Shown in pieces: positions 16,854 to 23,319 of a DNA stretch of 23,576 nucleotides; position 1 is the stretch's first letter, and the number at the start of each line of letters is the position of its first letter. The notes beneath the pieces are model-generated. The model was given only the letters and a program-made list of their open reading frames with translations, was not told where the DNA came from and did not search any database. The translations under genes and the position numbers were made by a program. This stretch comes from Veillonellaceae bacterium (lineage in GTDB: Bacteria; Bacillota; Negativicutes; Veillonellales; Veillonellaceae), in contig CAAFUR010000026.1 in NCBI GenBank assembly GCA_900766245.1, forward strand, positions 1 to 23,576, read 5' to 3'.

Positions 16854-17702
16854 ATGATAGAATTATTAGGTAAACCAGTAGCACAGGCTCGTAAAGCTGT
16901 GCTACTGGAGAAGATGCAAGTGCTAGTAGACCAAGGTGTAACGATCACTCTAGGCATTTTACTAGTGGGTGACGATAATGCAGCCAAAATGTATGCTACG
17001 TTCATGGAAAAAGTGGCAAAAGGGGCAAACTTTGGCACTGAATTAGTAGAATTACCGGAAACAGCTACGCAAGAAGAGGTAGAGGCGGTGATTCATAGAT
17101 TCAATACAGATGAACGCATTTATGGCGTATTGCCATTGATGCCAATGCCAAAACACATCGACAGTGAAGCGGTGATTGCTGGATTAGACCCAGCGAAGGA
17201 TATTGATGGATTAACCACCTATAACATTGGATTGGTTAGTTCTGGTAAAGGTGGGTATGTGCCATGTACACCGAAAGCGTGCATGGCTATCGTAGACCAT
17301 TATGGTATTGAACTAGCAGGCAAAAAAGTGGTTGTTCTAGGCCGTAGCCAAGTGGTGGGTAAACCAGTGGCGTTGTTGGCACTAGAACGTAATGCGACAG
17401 TGACGATTTGCCATTCTAAAACACTAAACCTAGCAGCTGAATTAGCACAGGCAGATGTGGTTATTGCCGCGGTTGGTAAGGCCCATATGGTGCATGGATC
17501 TATGCTGAAAGAGGGCTGCATTGTGATTGATGTAGGAATCAATGAATTAGAGGGACAGACCGTAGGGGATGTGGACTTCTCCTCTGCTAGTGAGGTGGCA
17601 TCTGCCATCACTCCTGTGCCAGGTGGCGTTGGGTCTGTGACGACTACCATGATGTTAGAAGGGTTATACGAGGCGTATTATGCACGAAATGGCCATCGCT
17701 GA
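16854..17702 (+). CDS. folD: Methylenetetrahydrofolate dehydrogenase (FolD family), cyclohydrolase site altered
   Basis: A FolD-family enzyme, cytoplasmic, oxidising 5,10-methylene-THF to 5,10-methenyl-THF with NAD(P). It has PAKDIDGLT (113-121, Asp118 aligns with human Asp125), GGYVPCTPKA (133-142), the dinucleotide loop GRSQVVGKP (163-171) and PVPGGVGSVT (254-263). The length of 282 is normal. The usual YxxxK motif reads Y47-ATF-M51, so the residue aligned with the cyclohydrolase lysine (human Lys56) is Met. The usual VQLPLP reads PLMPMP, so the residue aligned with Gln100 is Leu95. This predicts a dehydrogenase without, or with poor, methenyl-THF cyclohydrolase activity. GAGGAT precedes the ATG. 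Its last 23 bp overlap hypA, suggesting translational coupling. Confidence 0.9.
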   Translation: MIELLGKPVAQARKAVLLEKMQVLVDQGVTITLGILLVGDDNAAKMYATFMEKVAKGANFGTELVELPETATQEEVEAVIHRFNTDERIYGVLPLMPMPKHIDSEAVIAGLDPAKDIDGLTTYNIGLVSSGKGGYVPCTPKACMAIVDHYGIELAGKKVVVLGRSQVVGKPVALLALERNATVTICHSKTLNLAAELAQADVVIAAVGKAHMVHGSMLKEGCIVIDVGINELEGQTVGDVDFSSASEVASAITPVPGGVGSVTTTMMLEGLYEAYYARNGHR

Positions 17703-18021
17703 AGGAATTGTGGATGTGGCGCTAGATACTTTGAAAGCTAACGAAGGCACCATTATCCACGCTATACAAGTACAGATTGGCGTCCTATCTGGGGTAGAAC
17801 CAGATGCTTTACACTTTTGTTTTGATGCGGTGACGCAAGGGACGCCGGCACAAGGAGCTAAGCTAGACATAGAAACGATTCCTATGAAAGGACGTTGTTT
17901 AGATTGCCATCAAGAATTTTCAATGGAACAGTATCGTCATGTATGCCCACACTGTGAAAGCTTTGCCGTAGAAGAATTACAAGGCAGAGAATTGCGTGTG
18001 GCATCCATTGATATGGATTAA
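17680..18021 (+). CDS. hypA: Hydrogenase nickel incorporation protein HypA
   Basis: A 113-residue nickel metallochaperone that works with HypB to load nickel into [NiFe] hydrogenase. It starts MHEMAIAEGIVD, where the N-terminal Met-His and following Glu are the nickel site of the family. A zinc-binding pair is present: CLDC (Cys73, Cys76) and CPHC (Cys89, Cys92). The start is set by this invariant N-terminus and lies 23 bp inside the end of folD; there is no strong ribosome binding site of its own. The stop is 9 bp before hypB. No hydrogenase structural gene is in the window. Confidence 0.95.
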   Translation: MHEMAIAEGIVDVALDTLKANEGTIIHAIQVQIGVLSGVEPDALHFCFDAVTQGTPAQGAKLDIETIPMKGRCLDCHQEFSMEQYRHVCPHCESFAVEELQGRELRVASIDMD

Positions 18022-18030
18022 AGGAGTACT

Positions 18031-18696
18031 ATGGAAGTACAAGTAATGACAAATGTATTGGCAAAAAATGATGCCATTGCAGAAACACTACAACAACAAT
18101 TTAAAGATAAACATATTTTAGTGATGAATTTATTGGGATCCCCAGGGGCAGGCAAAACCTCTCTATTAGAGGCCACGTTACAAACCTTATCTAAGGACTA
18201 TCGTATTGCGGTTATCGAAGGTGATTTATTTACCGATAAAGATGCGGAGCGCATTCATGCTACCGGGGTACCAGTGATTCAGATTAATACGGTAGGCGGC
18301 TGCCATTTAGATGCGAATATGATCCGGGAGGCCATAGGTGAACTAGATTTGGATGCGTTGGACTTAATCATCATTGAAAATGTAGGTAACTTAGTGTGCC
18401 CAGCAGAATTTTTCATCGGCGAAGATATGAAAGTAACGGTTCTCTCTATCACTGAAGGAGAAGATAAACCGTTGAAATATCCATTAATATTCAAAGAATC
18501 TTCTGCAGTTCTATTAAATAAAGTTGATTTATTGCCCTATGTGCCATTCAAAATGGATGAGGCCATTCGAGATATTCAATCCTTACAACCAGGTGTGCCT
18601 ATTTTCCAAGTGAGCTGTACGCAGGCAGAAGGGCTTTCACCGTGGATTGCTTGGGTGAAAGAAAAATTAGAGGAGCGACGTAACAATGAAAGCTAA
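18031..18696 (+). CDS. hypB: Hydrogenase nickel incorporation GTPase HypB
   Basis: A 221-residue SIMIBI-class GTPase that delivers nickel with HypA. The Walker A motif is GSPGAGKT (36-43). The metal-site and dimer motif is GGCHLDANMI (Cys91, His92). ENVGNLVCP (116-124, Cys123) and NKVD (163-166, guanine specificity) are all present. It lacks the His-rich stretch and the CxxCGC motif found at the N-terminus of some HypB proteins, so high-capacity nickel storage is not expected. AAGGAG lies 6 bp before the ATG; a second Met at codon 6 is a less likely start. Its end overlaps the next gene by 11 bp. Confidence 0.95.
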   Translation: MEVQVMTNVLAKNDAIAETLQQQFKDKHILVMNLLGSPGAGKTSLLEATLQTLSKDYRIAVIEGDLFTDKDAERIHATGVPVIQINTVGGCHLDANMIREAIGELDLDALDLIIIENVGNLVCPAEFFIGEDMKVTVLSITEGEDKPLKYPLIFKESSAVLLNKVDLLPYVPFKMDEAIRDIQSLQPGVPIFQVSCTQAEGLSPWIAWVKEKLEERRNNES

Positions 18697-20395
18697 TTGG
18701 AGAGCTATCTTGGCGGCTATGGCAGTCGTGGGCATGGTGGGGTTACAACCGCAAGTTGCACTAGGCGAAGATGCTAGTGGCAGTACTATACATAAAAAGG
18801 CAGAATCTGTTGTTTCTGGCCAAGATGCGGGCGGACATGCCCTAAATAAGAAGGCTGAGGTGATTGGCACTGAGAAAGATGGTGCTGAAAAGAAAGTAGA
18901 AACAGCAGAGCAAGGAAAAACTGTGTTAGAGACGAAGGCTATGGGCACTACTGTACAGCGGAAGGTGACAGTGGGGACAGTGACCCTCGATTTGACGCAG
19001 AACCATGTGGCGGAAGATTTGGCGGTGCGGAAATTCCTACAAGAGAAAAAAGCATCCTTTGTCGAAGGGGATGAAGAAAACTTAGAAGTAGTGGGGACTA
19101 CTTTTACAGCAAATCGCATACCGGAACTTGTCATTACGGACACATTTGTGAATGCTCTCAAAGAAGAAGCAAAAGCCCGAGTGGAAGCAAAACAACGTGA
19201 GCCTTGGGTATTTCCAGATGTAGACGTGGTGAAAGAAAAACTAGAGGCTATTGGTAAGAAGAAACCAGTTGGTATGCATGCTAGTGAAACGTTGGATACG
19301 GATGGTACCAAAGATGCAGAGGATGTTACTGATGCAGGGACAACAAAGGAGCAAAATTCCATCTCGGTAGGCTATGGTTCACTGGAGGCGGCATCTGAAA
19401 TGGAGAATACAGCAAAAAAAGATAGTTCTGAAACAGCTAAGGAATCTAATCATAGTAAAGCTGACGGTACAGTAGACCATAAGGCTTCTGATAAGACTAA
19501 AAAAACTATAGAAGATAAGAAGGATAGTAAGGATGCAAAACAACCGAAATCGCCTAAATATCCTATCGATCTATTGTGGACGGATAAGTCTACTATCTTC
19601 TTACATGAAGATGTGCATGTAGGTGCCACACGTAGCGAAGTGCTCTTTGCTTGGGGGGCACCGCAGGCTATGTGGCGCGATAACAAAGATGGTTCATTGC
19701 TGTGGCTATATCGAGGCGTATTTGACAAAGAAAAAACTATAACGAAAAACAAAAAAAGTCCTATGCAAAAAGAGGAGTTTTCACATTTAGTGAAGAATAC
19801 TTATACTAGTGACTCTTTAGCAGGTTCTAACAGTTCTGTGGGTTATGTGTGGCTTTCACTGAAACATGGGGAAGTGACACATTTGGGAATGATTACGGGT
19901 CAAGACTGGCCTCGTTTTGCTATACCAGCCACTACATTAGAAACGTTTAAGCCAAATACCATGACGGAATCAGATTTCTCGTTGATGGGTTACCGATTAG
20001 GCGACACATTTACCAATGATCCTAACCGATCTTGGGAAGAGCGGGGAAAACTGTATGGTCAGGAATTTTTAGGTTATAAGGATGTAGTTATCGCATATAA
20101 CAAGGAACACGAAATCACTCGTGTCATGATCAACTCATCGCTTGGTACGACGAAACGCGGCATTTCACTAGGAGATTCTAAATACTTACTGCTCTATCTC
20201 TACGGAGTGCCAGATTTTGAAGAACCTGCTAATTATCATGATAGCACCAAAGGTGTTGTGTATGGCTATCGTCATCCGGTGCTAGAACATACCTATTTGT
20301 TATTTACATTAGATGATAAATTCGTCAGAGAAATATTATTATCCAACCAAAAGAAAAGCGAACTTGTTTCGGCTATGAAGTCTATGGTGTTGTAA
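18686..20395 (+). CDS. Secreted protein of unknown function with BamE/SmpA-like motifs
   Basis: A 569-residue protein I cannot assign. Residues 1-27 look like a signal peptide (MKANWRAILAAMAVVGMVGL...VALG) without a lipobox cysteine. Residues about 28-290 are Lys/Glu/Ala/Asp-rich and probably largely disordered. Residues about 291-569 look folded, with short segments resembling the start of BamE/SmpA-like domains (a glycine turn, then a helix, then G-x-P): VGATRSEVLFAWGAPQAMW (312-330), the glycine turn of YRLGDTF, and RGISLGDSKYLLLYLYGVPD (491-510). That similarity is by eye only. GAGGAGCGACGTAACA precedes the ATG, which overlaps hypB by 11 bp, suggesting coupled translation, although a role in hydrogenase maturation does not follow. 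The last five codons and stop lie inside the outer arm of palindromic element C. Confidence 0.75.
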   Translation: MKANWRAILAAMAVVGMVGLQPQVALGEDASGSTIHKKAESVVSGQDAGGHALNKKAEVIGTEKDGAEKKVETAEQGKTVLETKAMGTTVQRKVTVGTVTLDLTQNHVAEDLAVRKFLQEKKASFVEGDEENLEVVGTTFTANRIPELVITDTFVNALKEEAKARVEAKQREPWVFPDVDVVKEKLEAIGKKKPVGMHASETLDTDGTKDAEDVTDAGTTKEQNSISVGYGSLEAASEMENTAKKDSSETAKESNHSKADGTVDHKASDKTKKTIEDKKDSKDAKQPKSPKYPIDLLWTDKSTIFLHEDVHVGATRSEVLFAWGAPQAMWRDNKDGSLLWLYRGVFDKEKTITKNKKSPMQKEEFSHLVKNTYTSDSLAGSNSSVGYVWLSLKHGEVTHLGMITGQDWPRFAIPATTLETFKPNTMTESDFSLMGYRLGDTFTNDPNRSWEERGKLYGQEFLGYKDVVIAYNKEHEITRVMINSSLGTTKRGISLGDSKYLLLYLYGVPDFEEPANYHDSTKGVVYGYRHPVLEHTYLLFTLDDKFVREILLSNQKKSELVSAMKSMVL

Positions 20396-20546
20396 TGACG
20401 TCATTTAAGCAAAAGGAAGAGCACGGCATACTCCTCACAAACGGTATTTCATAATGTTTGTTCGGAGCACGCCGTGCTCTTCTTGTGTTTGTATAAATTT
20501 GATATAGCAACGCCATAAGGCTACTACGCGTAACTGCGTCGCTTGG
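20379..20546 (+). repeat. Palindromic repeat element C (complete)
   Basis: This has the same architecture as element B. The outer stem is AGTCTATGGTGTT (20379-20391) with AACGCCATAAGGCT (20509-20522), which pairs throughout with two G-T wobbles and one bulged A. The middle stem is GAAGAGCACGGC (20416-20427) with GCCGTGCTCTTC (20471-20482), a perfect 12 pairs. The inner stem has CTCC/GGAG and CAAAC/GTTTG. The loop GGTATTTCATAAT (20443-20455) is identical to B. The left outer arm overlaps the final codons and stop of the secreted-protein gene. Family similarity continues to 20546. Confidence 0.85.
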
Positions 20547-20551
20547 GTGGG

Positions 20552-20620
20552 GAAGACTGCAATACACCTCCTCAGAAACGGTACTTCATAATGTTTGTTT
20601 AGGAACATGTCGCACTCTTC
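20552..20620 (+). repeat. Palindromic repeat element D (chimeric hairpin)
   Basis: The left arm GAAGACTGCAATACACCTCC (20552-20571) is B-like and runs into CTCAGAAAC. The loop GGTACTTCATAAT (20580-20592) differs from the family loop by one base. The right arm (20593-20620, ending GCACTCTTC) belongs to another type, so pairing is good only at the outer end and GAAAC faces GTTTG. It looks like a recombinant of two copies. Confidence 0.65.
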
Positions 20621-20678
20621 TTGTATATAGATATATGAGAAGATATGCTTATTTCATCAGAGAGGACGCTTGGTGCGT

Positions 20679-20765
20679 GTTCGGAGCACGGCGTGCTCTT
20701 CTTGTGTTTGTGTAAATATGATGTAGCAACGCCATAAGACTACTACGCAAAACTGCGTCGCTTGG
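20679..20765 (+). repeat. Palindromic repeat element E (right half)
   Basis: This is an 87-bp ungapped copy of 20460-20546 (right half of element C), offset 219 bp, with 7 differences by my count. It includes a right middle arm (GGCGTGCTCTTC, one change) and a right outer arm AACGCCATAAGACT (20728-20741). No matching left half sits directly beside it. Confidence 0.75.
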
Positions 20766-20766
20766 A

Positions 20767-20786
20767 GGAGGTATATTGCGGTCTTC
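20767..20786 (+). repeat. Palindromic repeat fragment F (right arm, B type)
   Basis: GGAGGTATATTGCGGTCTTC resembles the right arm of element B (11554-11568). It is complementary, with 2 mismatches in 20, to the left arm of element D at 20552-20571. D and F may therefore be two halves of one element separated by an insertion. Confidence 0.6.
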
Positions 20787-20812
20787 TCGTAGTTGACACA
20801 GGTAAGCAATAT

Positions 20813-20849
20813 AGAACGCCACGCTATTTCCTATCCCCAATGGCGTTCT
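20813..20849. repeat. 9-bp inverted repeat before the tRNA promoters
   Basis: AGAACGCCA (20813-20821) and TGGCGTTCT (20841-20849) are perfect reverse complements around a 19-nt loop. No T-run follows on the plus strand, so this is not a standard terminator for upstream transcription. It may be a remnant of the repeat family. Confidence 0.45.
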
Positions 20850-20902
20850 GGGGAGGCGTACAAAATTTTCTGAAAAAGGTTAAAAAATTTTTTATAAAAC
20901 AC

Positions 20903-20931
20903 TTGCATTATAAATAGGGGTATGTTATTAT
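20903..20931 (+). promoter_or_regulatory. tRNA operon promoter P1
   Basis: TTGCAT (20903-20908), a 17-bp spacer and TATTAT (20926-20931). An A/T block at 20880-20900 just upstream looks like an UP element. This is the weaker of two tandem promoter candidates ahead of the tRNA genes. Confidence 0.5.
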
Positions 20932-20974
20932 ATACAAGTAGTCAGGAACACCACTACAGGGTGGAAAAAAGTTC

Positions 20975-21003
20975 TTGACAAACTACATAAGAACATATAT
21001 AAT
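20975..21003 (+). promoter_or_regulatory. tRNA operon promoter P2
   Basis: A consensus -35 TTGACA (20975-20980), a 17-bp spacer and a consensus -10 TATAAT (20998-21003). The start is expected near 21010, about 9 nt before the first tRNA. This is the strongest promoter by sequence in the window, as expected for stable RNA. Confidence 0.85.
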
Positions 21004-21018
21004 GATATATGTAAATGT

Positions 21019-21094
21019 GCTGGCGTAGCTCAATTGGTAGAGCAGCTGACTTGTAATCAGCAGGTTGTGGGTTCAATTCCTATCGCCAGCTCCA
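21019..21094 (+). tRNA. tRNA-Thr (TGT)
   Basis: A 76-nt cloverleaf. The acceptor GCTGGCG pairs with CGCCAGC, the anticodon stem is CTGAC with loop TTGTAAT giving anticodon TGT, the T arm is GTTCAATTC and the encoded CCA ends the gene. First gene of the five-tRNA cluster. Confidence 0.95.
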
Positions 21095-21101
21095 TTTTTT
21101 T

Positions 21102-21186
<85 letters not shown>

Positions 21187-21193
21187 TTTTCAT

Positions 21194-21269
<76 letters not shown>

Positions 21270-21299
21270 TAATTTCACAGTGAAGTGAACGTTCATTGT

Positions 21300-21375
21300 G
21301 CTGGTGTAGCTCAGTCGGCAGAGCGTATCCTTGGTAAGGATAAGGTCACCGGTTCAATCCCGGTCACTAGCTCCA
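21300..21375 (+). tRNA. tRNA-Thr (GGT)
   Basis: A 76-nt cloverleaf. The acceptor GCTGGTG pairs with CACTAGC (one G-T pair), the anticodon is GGT within TATCCTTGGTAAGGATA, and CCA is encoded. With the TGT isoacceptor, two threonine tRNAs lie in one cluster. Confidence 0.95.
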
Positions 21376-21382
21376 TATACTT

Positions 21383-21459
21383 GGCGGCATAGCTCAGTTG
21401 GCTAGAGCAATCGGTTCATACCCGGTGTGTCCGCGGTTCAAATCCGTGTGCCGCCACCA
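21383..21459 (+). tRNA. Elongator tRNA-Met (CAT)
   Basis: A 77-nt cloverleaf. The acceptor GGCGGCA pairs with TGCCGCC, position 1 pairs normally (so not an initiator), the anticodon is CAT and CCA is encoded. The body resembles elongator tRNA-Met; a lysidine-modified Ile tRNA with the same gene anticodon is the less likely alternative. Confidence 0.85.
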
Positions 21460-21463
21460 ATAA

Positions 21464-21487
21464 CCTCACTTAGGTGGGGATTTTTTT
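21464..21487 (+). terminator. Intrinsic terminator of the tRNA operon
   Basis: CCTCAC (21464-21469) pairs with GTGGGG (21474-21479) around a TTAG loop, followed by A and seven T. It begins 5 bp after the last tRNA. Confidence 0.85.
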
Positions 21488-21508
21488 ATGCCTAAAATTA
21501 GATTCAAG

Positions 21509-21548
21509 AAAGGTTGGGGATGCGCTTATATGAGCATCCCCAACCTTT
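21509..21548 (-). terminator. Perfect 15-bp hairpin between convergent units, likely terminator
   Basis: AAAGGTTGGGGATGC (21509-21523) and GCATCCCCAACCTTT (21534-21548) are perfectly complementary around a 10-nt loop. It lies 13 bp beyond the stop of the minus-strand toxin gene and faces the tRNA operon. The T-run on the minus strand is short, so efficiency is uncertain. Confidence 0.6.
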
Positions 21549-21561
21549 AAGTATAGAACCT

Positions 21562-21909
21562 TTATATATTTGTAACTAGTATTTCGTTTATATTACGTTT
21601 TGCATAAATAAGTCGACGGACTTCCATAGTATCGCCGATAATTACATAAAAAATGGAGAAATTTCGCACATTGATTCTGTAGTATGGATACTCTCTTGCT
21701 TTTGAAGAGCGAAAAGGCGCAAAGGAAAGCGGCGCTAGTAGCCTCTTTTCGATTGCAGTTTCTATATCATCCAGCAGCTGATGAGCAGCATCTGGATTTT
21801 GTAGGGTGTTCGCGATATACGATGTAACTTCTATTAAATCTTTTTCAAAGATAGGAAGAAACGTTAGTTTATATGTTGGTTTGTTTATCGATATAGCTCC
21901 TTGCCGCAT
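21562..21909 (-). CDS. RelE/ParE-family toxin
   Basis: A 115-residue type II toxin of the RelE/ParE superfamily. The core begins at YKLTFLPIFEKDLIEV (residues about 13-28), followed by an alpha-helical hairpin and the typical strand end RINVRNFSIFYVIIGDTMEVRRLIYAKRN. RelE members cut mRNA at ribosomes and ParE members block gyrase; the sequence does not let me choose. It overlaps the antitoxin gene by 41 bp, giving coupled translation. The ATG at 21909 has a weak ribosome binding site, whereas AAGGAG just inside the frame suggests a possible non-ATG start nearer the core, so the first dozen residues are doubtful. Confidence 0.85.
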   Translation of the reverse strand: MRQGAISINKPTYKLTFLPIFEKDLIEVTSYIANTLQNPDAAHQLLDDIETAIEKRLLAPLSFAPFRSSKAREYPYYRINVRNFSIFYVIIGDTMEVRRLIYAKRNINEILVTNI

Positions 21910-22141
21910 TAAATACTTCAGCTTTAGAAAGTCGTGTTGTTGAACTTCTAGCTAATGTATCTGCTTCATCAAGTTTTTCTTCTACATCCATAGTGAGTTT
22001 GGAATATTGCTCGATGCTCATTAGCACCATGGTGCCATATCCATTTTTTGTGAGAAATACAGGTGAGTTTGAATTGATCACAGTTTCTTCAATTTCAGGA
22101 AATTTATTTCGCAAGTCAGAGACTGGGCGAATATGAATCAT
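21869..22141 (-). CDS. Phd/YefM-family antitoxin
   Basis: A 90-residue antitoxin. The N-terminal DNA-binding fold shows MIHIRPVSDLRNKFPEIEETV, then the family pattern PVFLTKNGYGTMVLMSIEQY. The C-terminal helix (VEEKLDEADTLARSS...) would wrap the toxin. The start is the ATG at 22141 because AAGGAGGTG (22148-22156) lies 6 nt before it; an in-frame GTG at 22150 sits within that site and cannot be the start. It is transcribed leftward with the toxin and, as usual for Phd proteins, probably represses its own promoter. Confidence 0.9.
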   Translation of the reverse strand: MIHIRPVSDLRNKFPEIEETVINSNSPVFLTKNGYGTMVLMSIEQYSKLTMDVEEKLDEADTLARSSTTRLSKAEVFNAARSYIDKQTNI

Positions 22142-22169
22142 AGTAAACACCTCCTTATTATCATAATTG

Positions 22170-22203
22170 TATCTTTATTTTATCAGAATATTAGATAAAG
22201 ATA
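22170..22203. promoter_or_regulatory. Candidate antitoxin operator (inverted repeat)
   Basis: TATCTTTAT (22170-22178) and ATAAAGATA (22195-22203) are perfect reverse complements 16 bp apart, just upstream of the antitoxin ribosome binding site, where the toxin-antitoxin promoter must be. Phd-type antitoxins bind palindromes in this position. The sites are pure A/T-rich, so chance is possible. Confidence 0.35.
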
Positions 22204-22248
22204 AACTAGGGGATTAAGAATTATTTTGTTATCTTAATTAGATATCCA

Positions 22249-22277
22249 TTGAAATCCATAGTTTGAATTTGTATAAT
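22249..22277 (+). promoter_or_regulatory. Promoter of the small ORF and membrane protein genes
   Basis: TTGAAA (22249-22254), a 17-bp spacer and TATAAT (22272-22277). The predicted start near 22284 leaves about 20 nt before the ATG at 22303. It is divergent from the toxin-antitoxin promoter. Confidence 0.7.
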
Positions 22278-22302
22278 GAGAGTATAGAAAGGTGGTGGCT
22301 CT

Positions 22303-22446
22303 ATGGTTAAAGTGATAGATGTGGCGAAATTTTTTATTGAGATCGTTGATACATTTACATTGCCATTTACAGAGAAAGACTTCATTGGCATAAGAGATAA
22401 ATCTAACCATTTAGTGCTACCACAGGAGTATGAGTATGCCGAATAG
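22303..22446 (+). CDS. Small hypothetical protein, 47 residues
   Basis: This short ORF begins MVKVIDVAKFFIEIVDTF and ends LVLPQEYEYAE. AAAGGTGG lies about 8 nt before the ATG and a good promoter sits just upstream, so it is probably translated. I do not recognise it as a complete family. The first 15 residues resemble the start of Panacea (DUF4065/SocA-like) proteins, typically xVAxYFI, but the rest of that domain is missing, so it may be a deletion remnant. The next gene starts 24 bp after its stop, which suggests co-transcription. Confidence 0.5.
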   Translation: MVKVIDVAKFFIEIVDTFTLPFTEKDFIGIRDKSNHLVLPQEYEYAE

Positions 22447-22470
22447 TTGAAAAGTAGAGAAGAGGTACAT

Positions 22471-23094
22471 ATGACAACATGGTTTAATGATTTAAAAGAA
22501 TTAATTTGGCATCCTAAGAGTAAGGGCTTTGATCAAATTGCAGAGCATGGGACGGTAAAGAAAGGGTTACTTACCTATTTTGGTCTGGAAGTGGTATTTT
22601 GTTTATTGGTGGCTACCTTAGTACTGCCGCTGGTAGGCTTTTTCATGCCAGCCTATTATCGTGAGATTGACGCCTTAGGGTCGGCCATTATCATAGGCTT
22701 GGCCATCGTCTTTTTCCTATTTCAAGCGGTGTCTATCCTCTTTAACAGTGCGATTTTCTTCGGCTTGTATAAGCTGACAACAGGTGAGGCGACTTGGACA
22801 GATGTGGTGAAAGGATTCATCTACGGCAAGGTCATCACTAATGTATATGGTGTAGTATTAGGCTTGCTCTTACTGCCTTTCTTTGGGACAGGTTTTTTCC
22901 TAGCAACATCCTATGGTATGGAGCTTATTTGGCTCTTCTTAGGGGCTTTTTTTGCCGTGGCCATCTGGATTTTCTACATGAATCTATCTCTTATGGCTCG
23001 CATTATTAAAAGTACGTTGATGAAAGCTTTCCTATTATTACTAGGCACTGGTATTGTTCAACTTATTTTAGAATATATCTTAAAAGGGGTGTAA
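22471..23094 (+). CDS. Five-helix membrane protein (Yip1-like)
   Basis: A 207-residue integral membrane protein with hydrophobic segments at about 35-58, 71-99, 119-140, 152-172 and 184-203, and a short cytoplasmic-looking N-terminus (MTTWFNDLKELIWHPKSKGFDQIAEHG). The pattern of a short soluble start with a WHP motif followed by five helices resembles bacterial Yip1/YIP1-domain proteins, a family of unknown function; this assignment is by eye. I chose the ATG at 22471, with AGAAGAGG 5 nt ahead, over an in-frame TTG at 22447 that has no ribosome binding site. No clear intrinsic terminator follows. Confidence 0.75.
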   Translation: MTTWFNDLKELIWHPKSKGFDQIAEHGTVKKGLLTYFGLEVVFCLLVATLVLPLVGFFMPAYYREIDALGSAIIIGLAIVFFLFQAVSILFNSAIFFGLYKLTTGEATWTDVVKGFIYGKVITNVYGVVLGLLLLPFFGTGFFLATSYGMELIWLFLGAFFAVAIWIFYMNLSLMARIIKSTLMKAFLLLLGTGIVQLILEYILKGV

Positions 23095-23247
23095 GCTATA
23101 CAGTTGATACATATACAGTATGTACTCGGAATGTATGTTGCCACACCTATACAAGAAACACTTGGAATCTTAGGTTAGACTTTCACAGAAATACCCAAAA
23201 AGTGGAATGGAAATACCGGTAATTCCTATAAAATAACTAAACTGTAT

Positions 23248-23276
23248 TTGTATTTATCAATGTAATCATATATAAT
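23248..23276 (+). promoter_or_regulatory. tuf promoter
   Basis: TTGTAT (23248-23253), a 17-bp spacer and TATAAT (23271-23276), giving a leader of about 37 nt with AAGGAGG at 23302-23308. The stretch 23095-23247 before it shows no gene and only weak short inverted repeats. Confidence 0.65.
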
Positions 23277-23319
23277 AAAGGTAATTAGTTTTTTTGTATT
23301 GAAGGAGGCTATTTTAACA

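Noticed and set aside
20382..20840. Two similar minus-strand ORFs sharing a segment ending TNTRRARRAPN
   Set aside because: They fall exactly on palindromic elements C, E and F; their similarity reflects the DNA repeat, and they lack ribosome binding sites.
20813..20849. Terminator after the secreted-protein gene
   Set aside because: The hairpin is not followed by a T-run on the plus strand and is over 400 bp from the gene.
22447..22470. TTG start eight codons upstream for the membrane protein
   Set aside because: No ribosome binding site precedes it, while the ATG at 22471 has AGAAGAGG at proper spacing.
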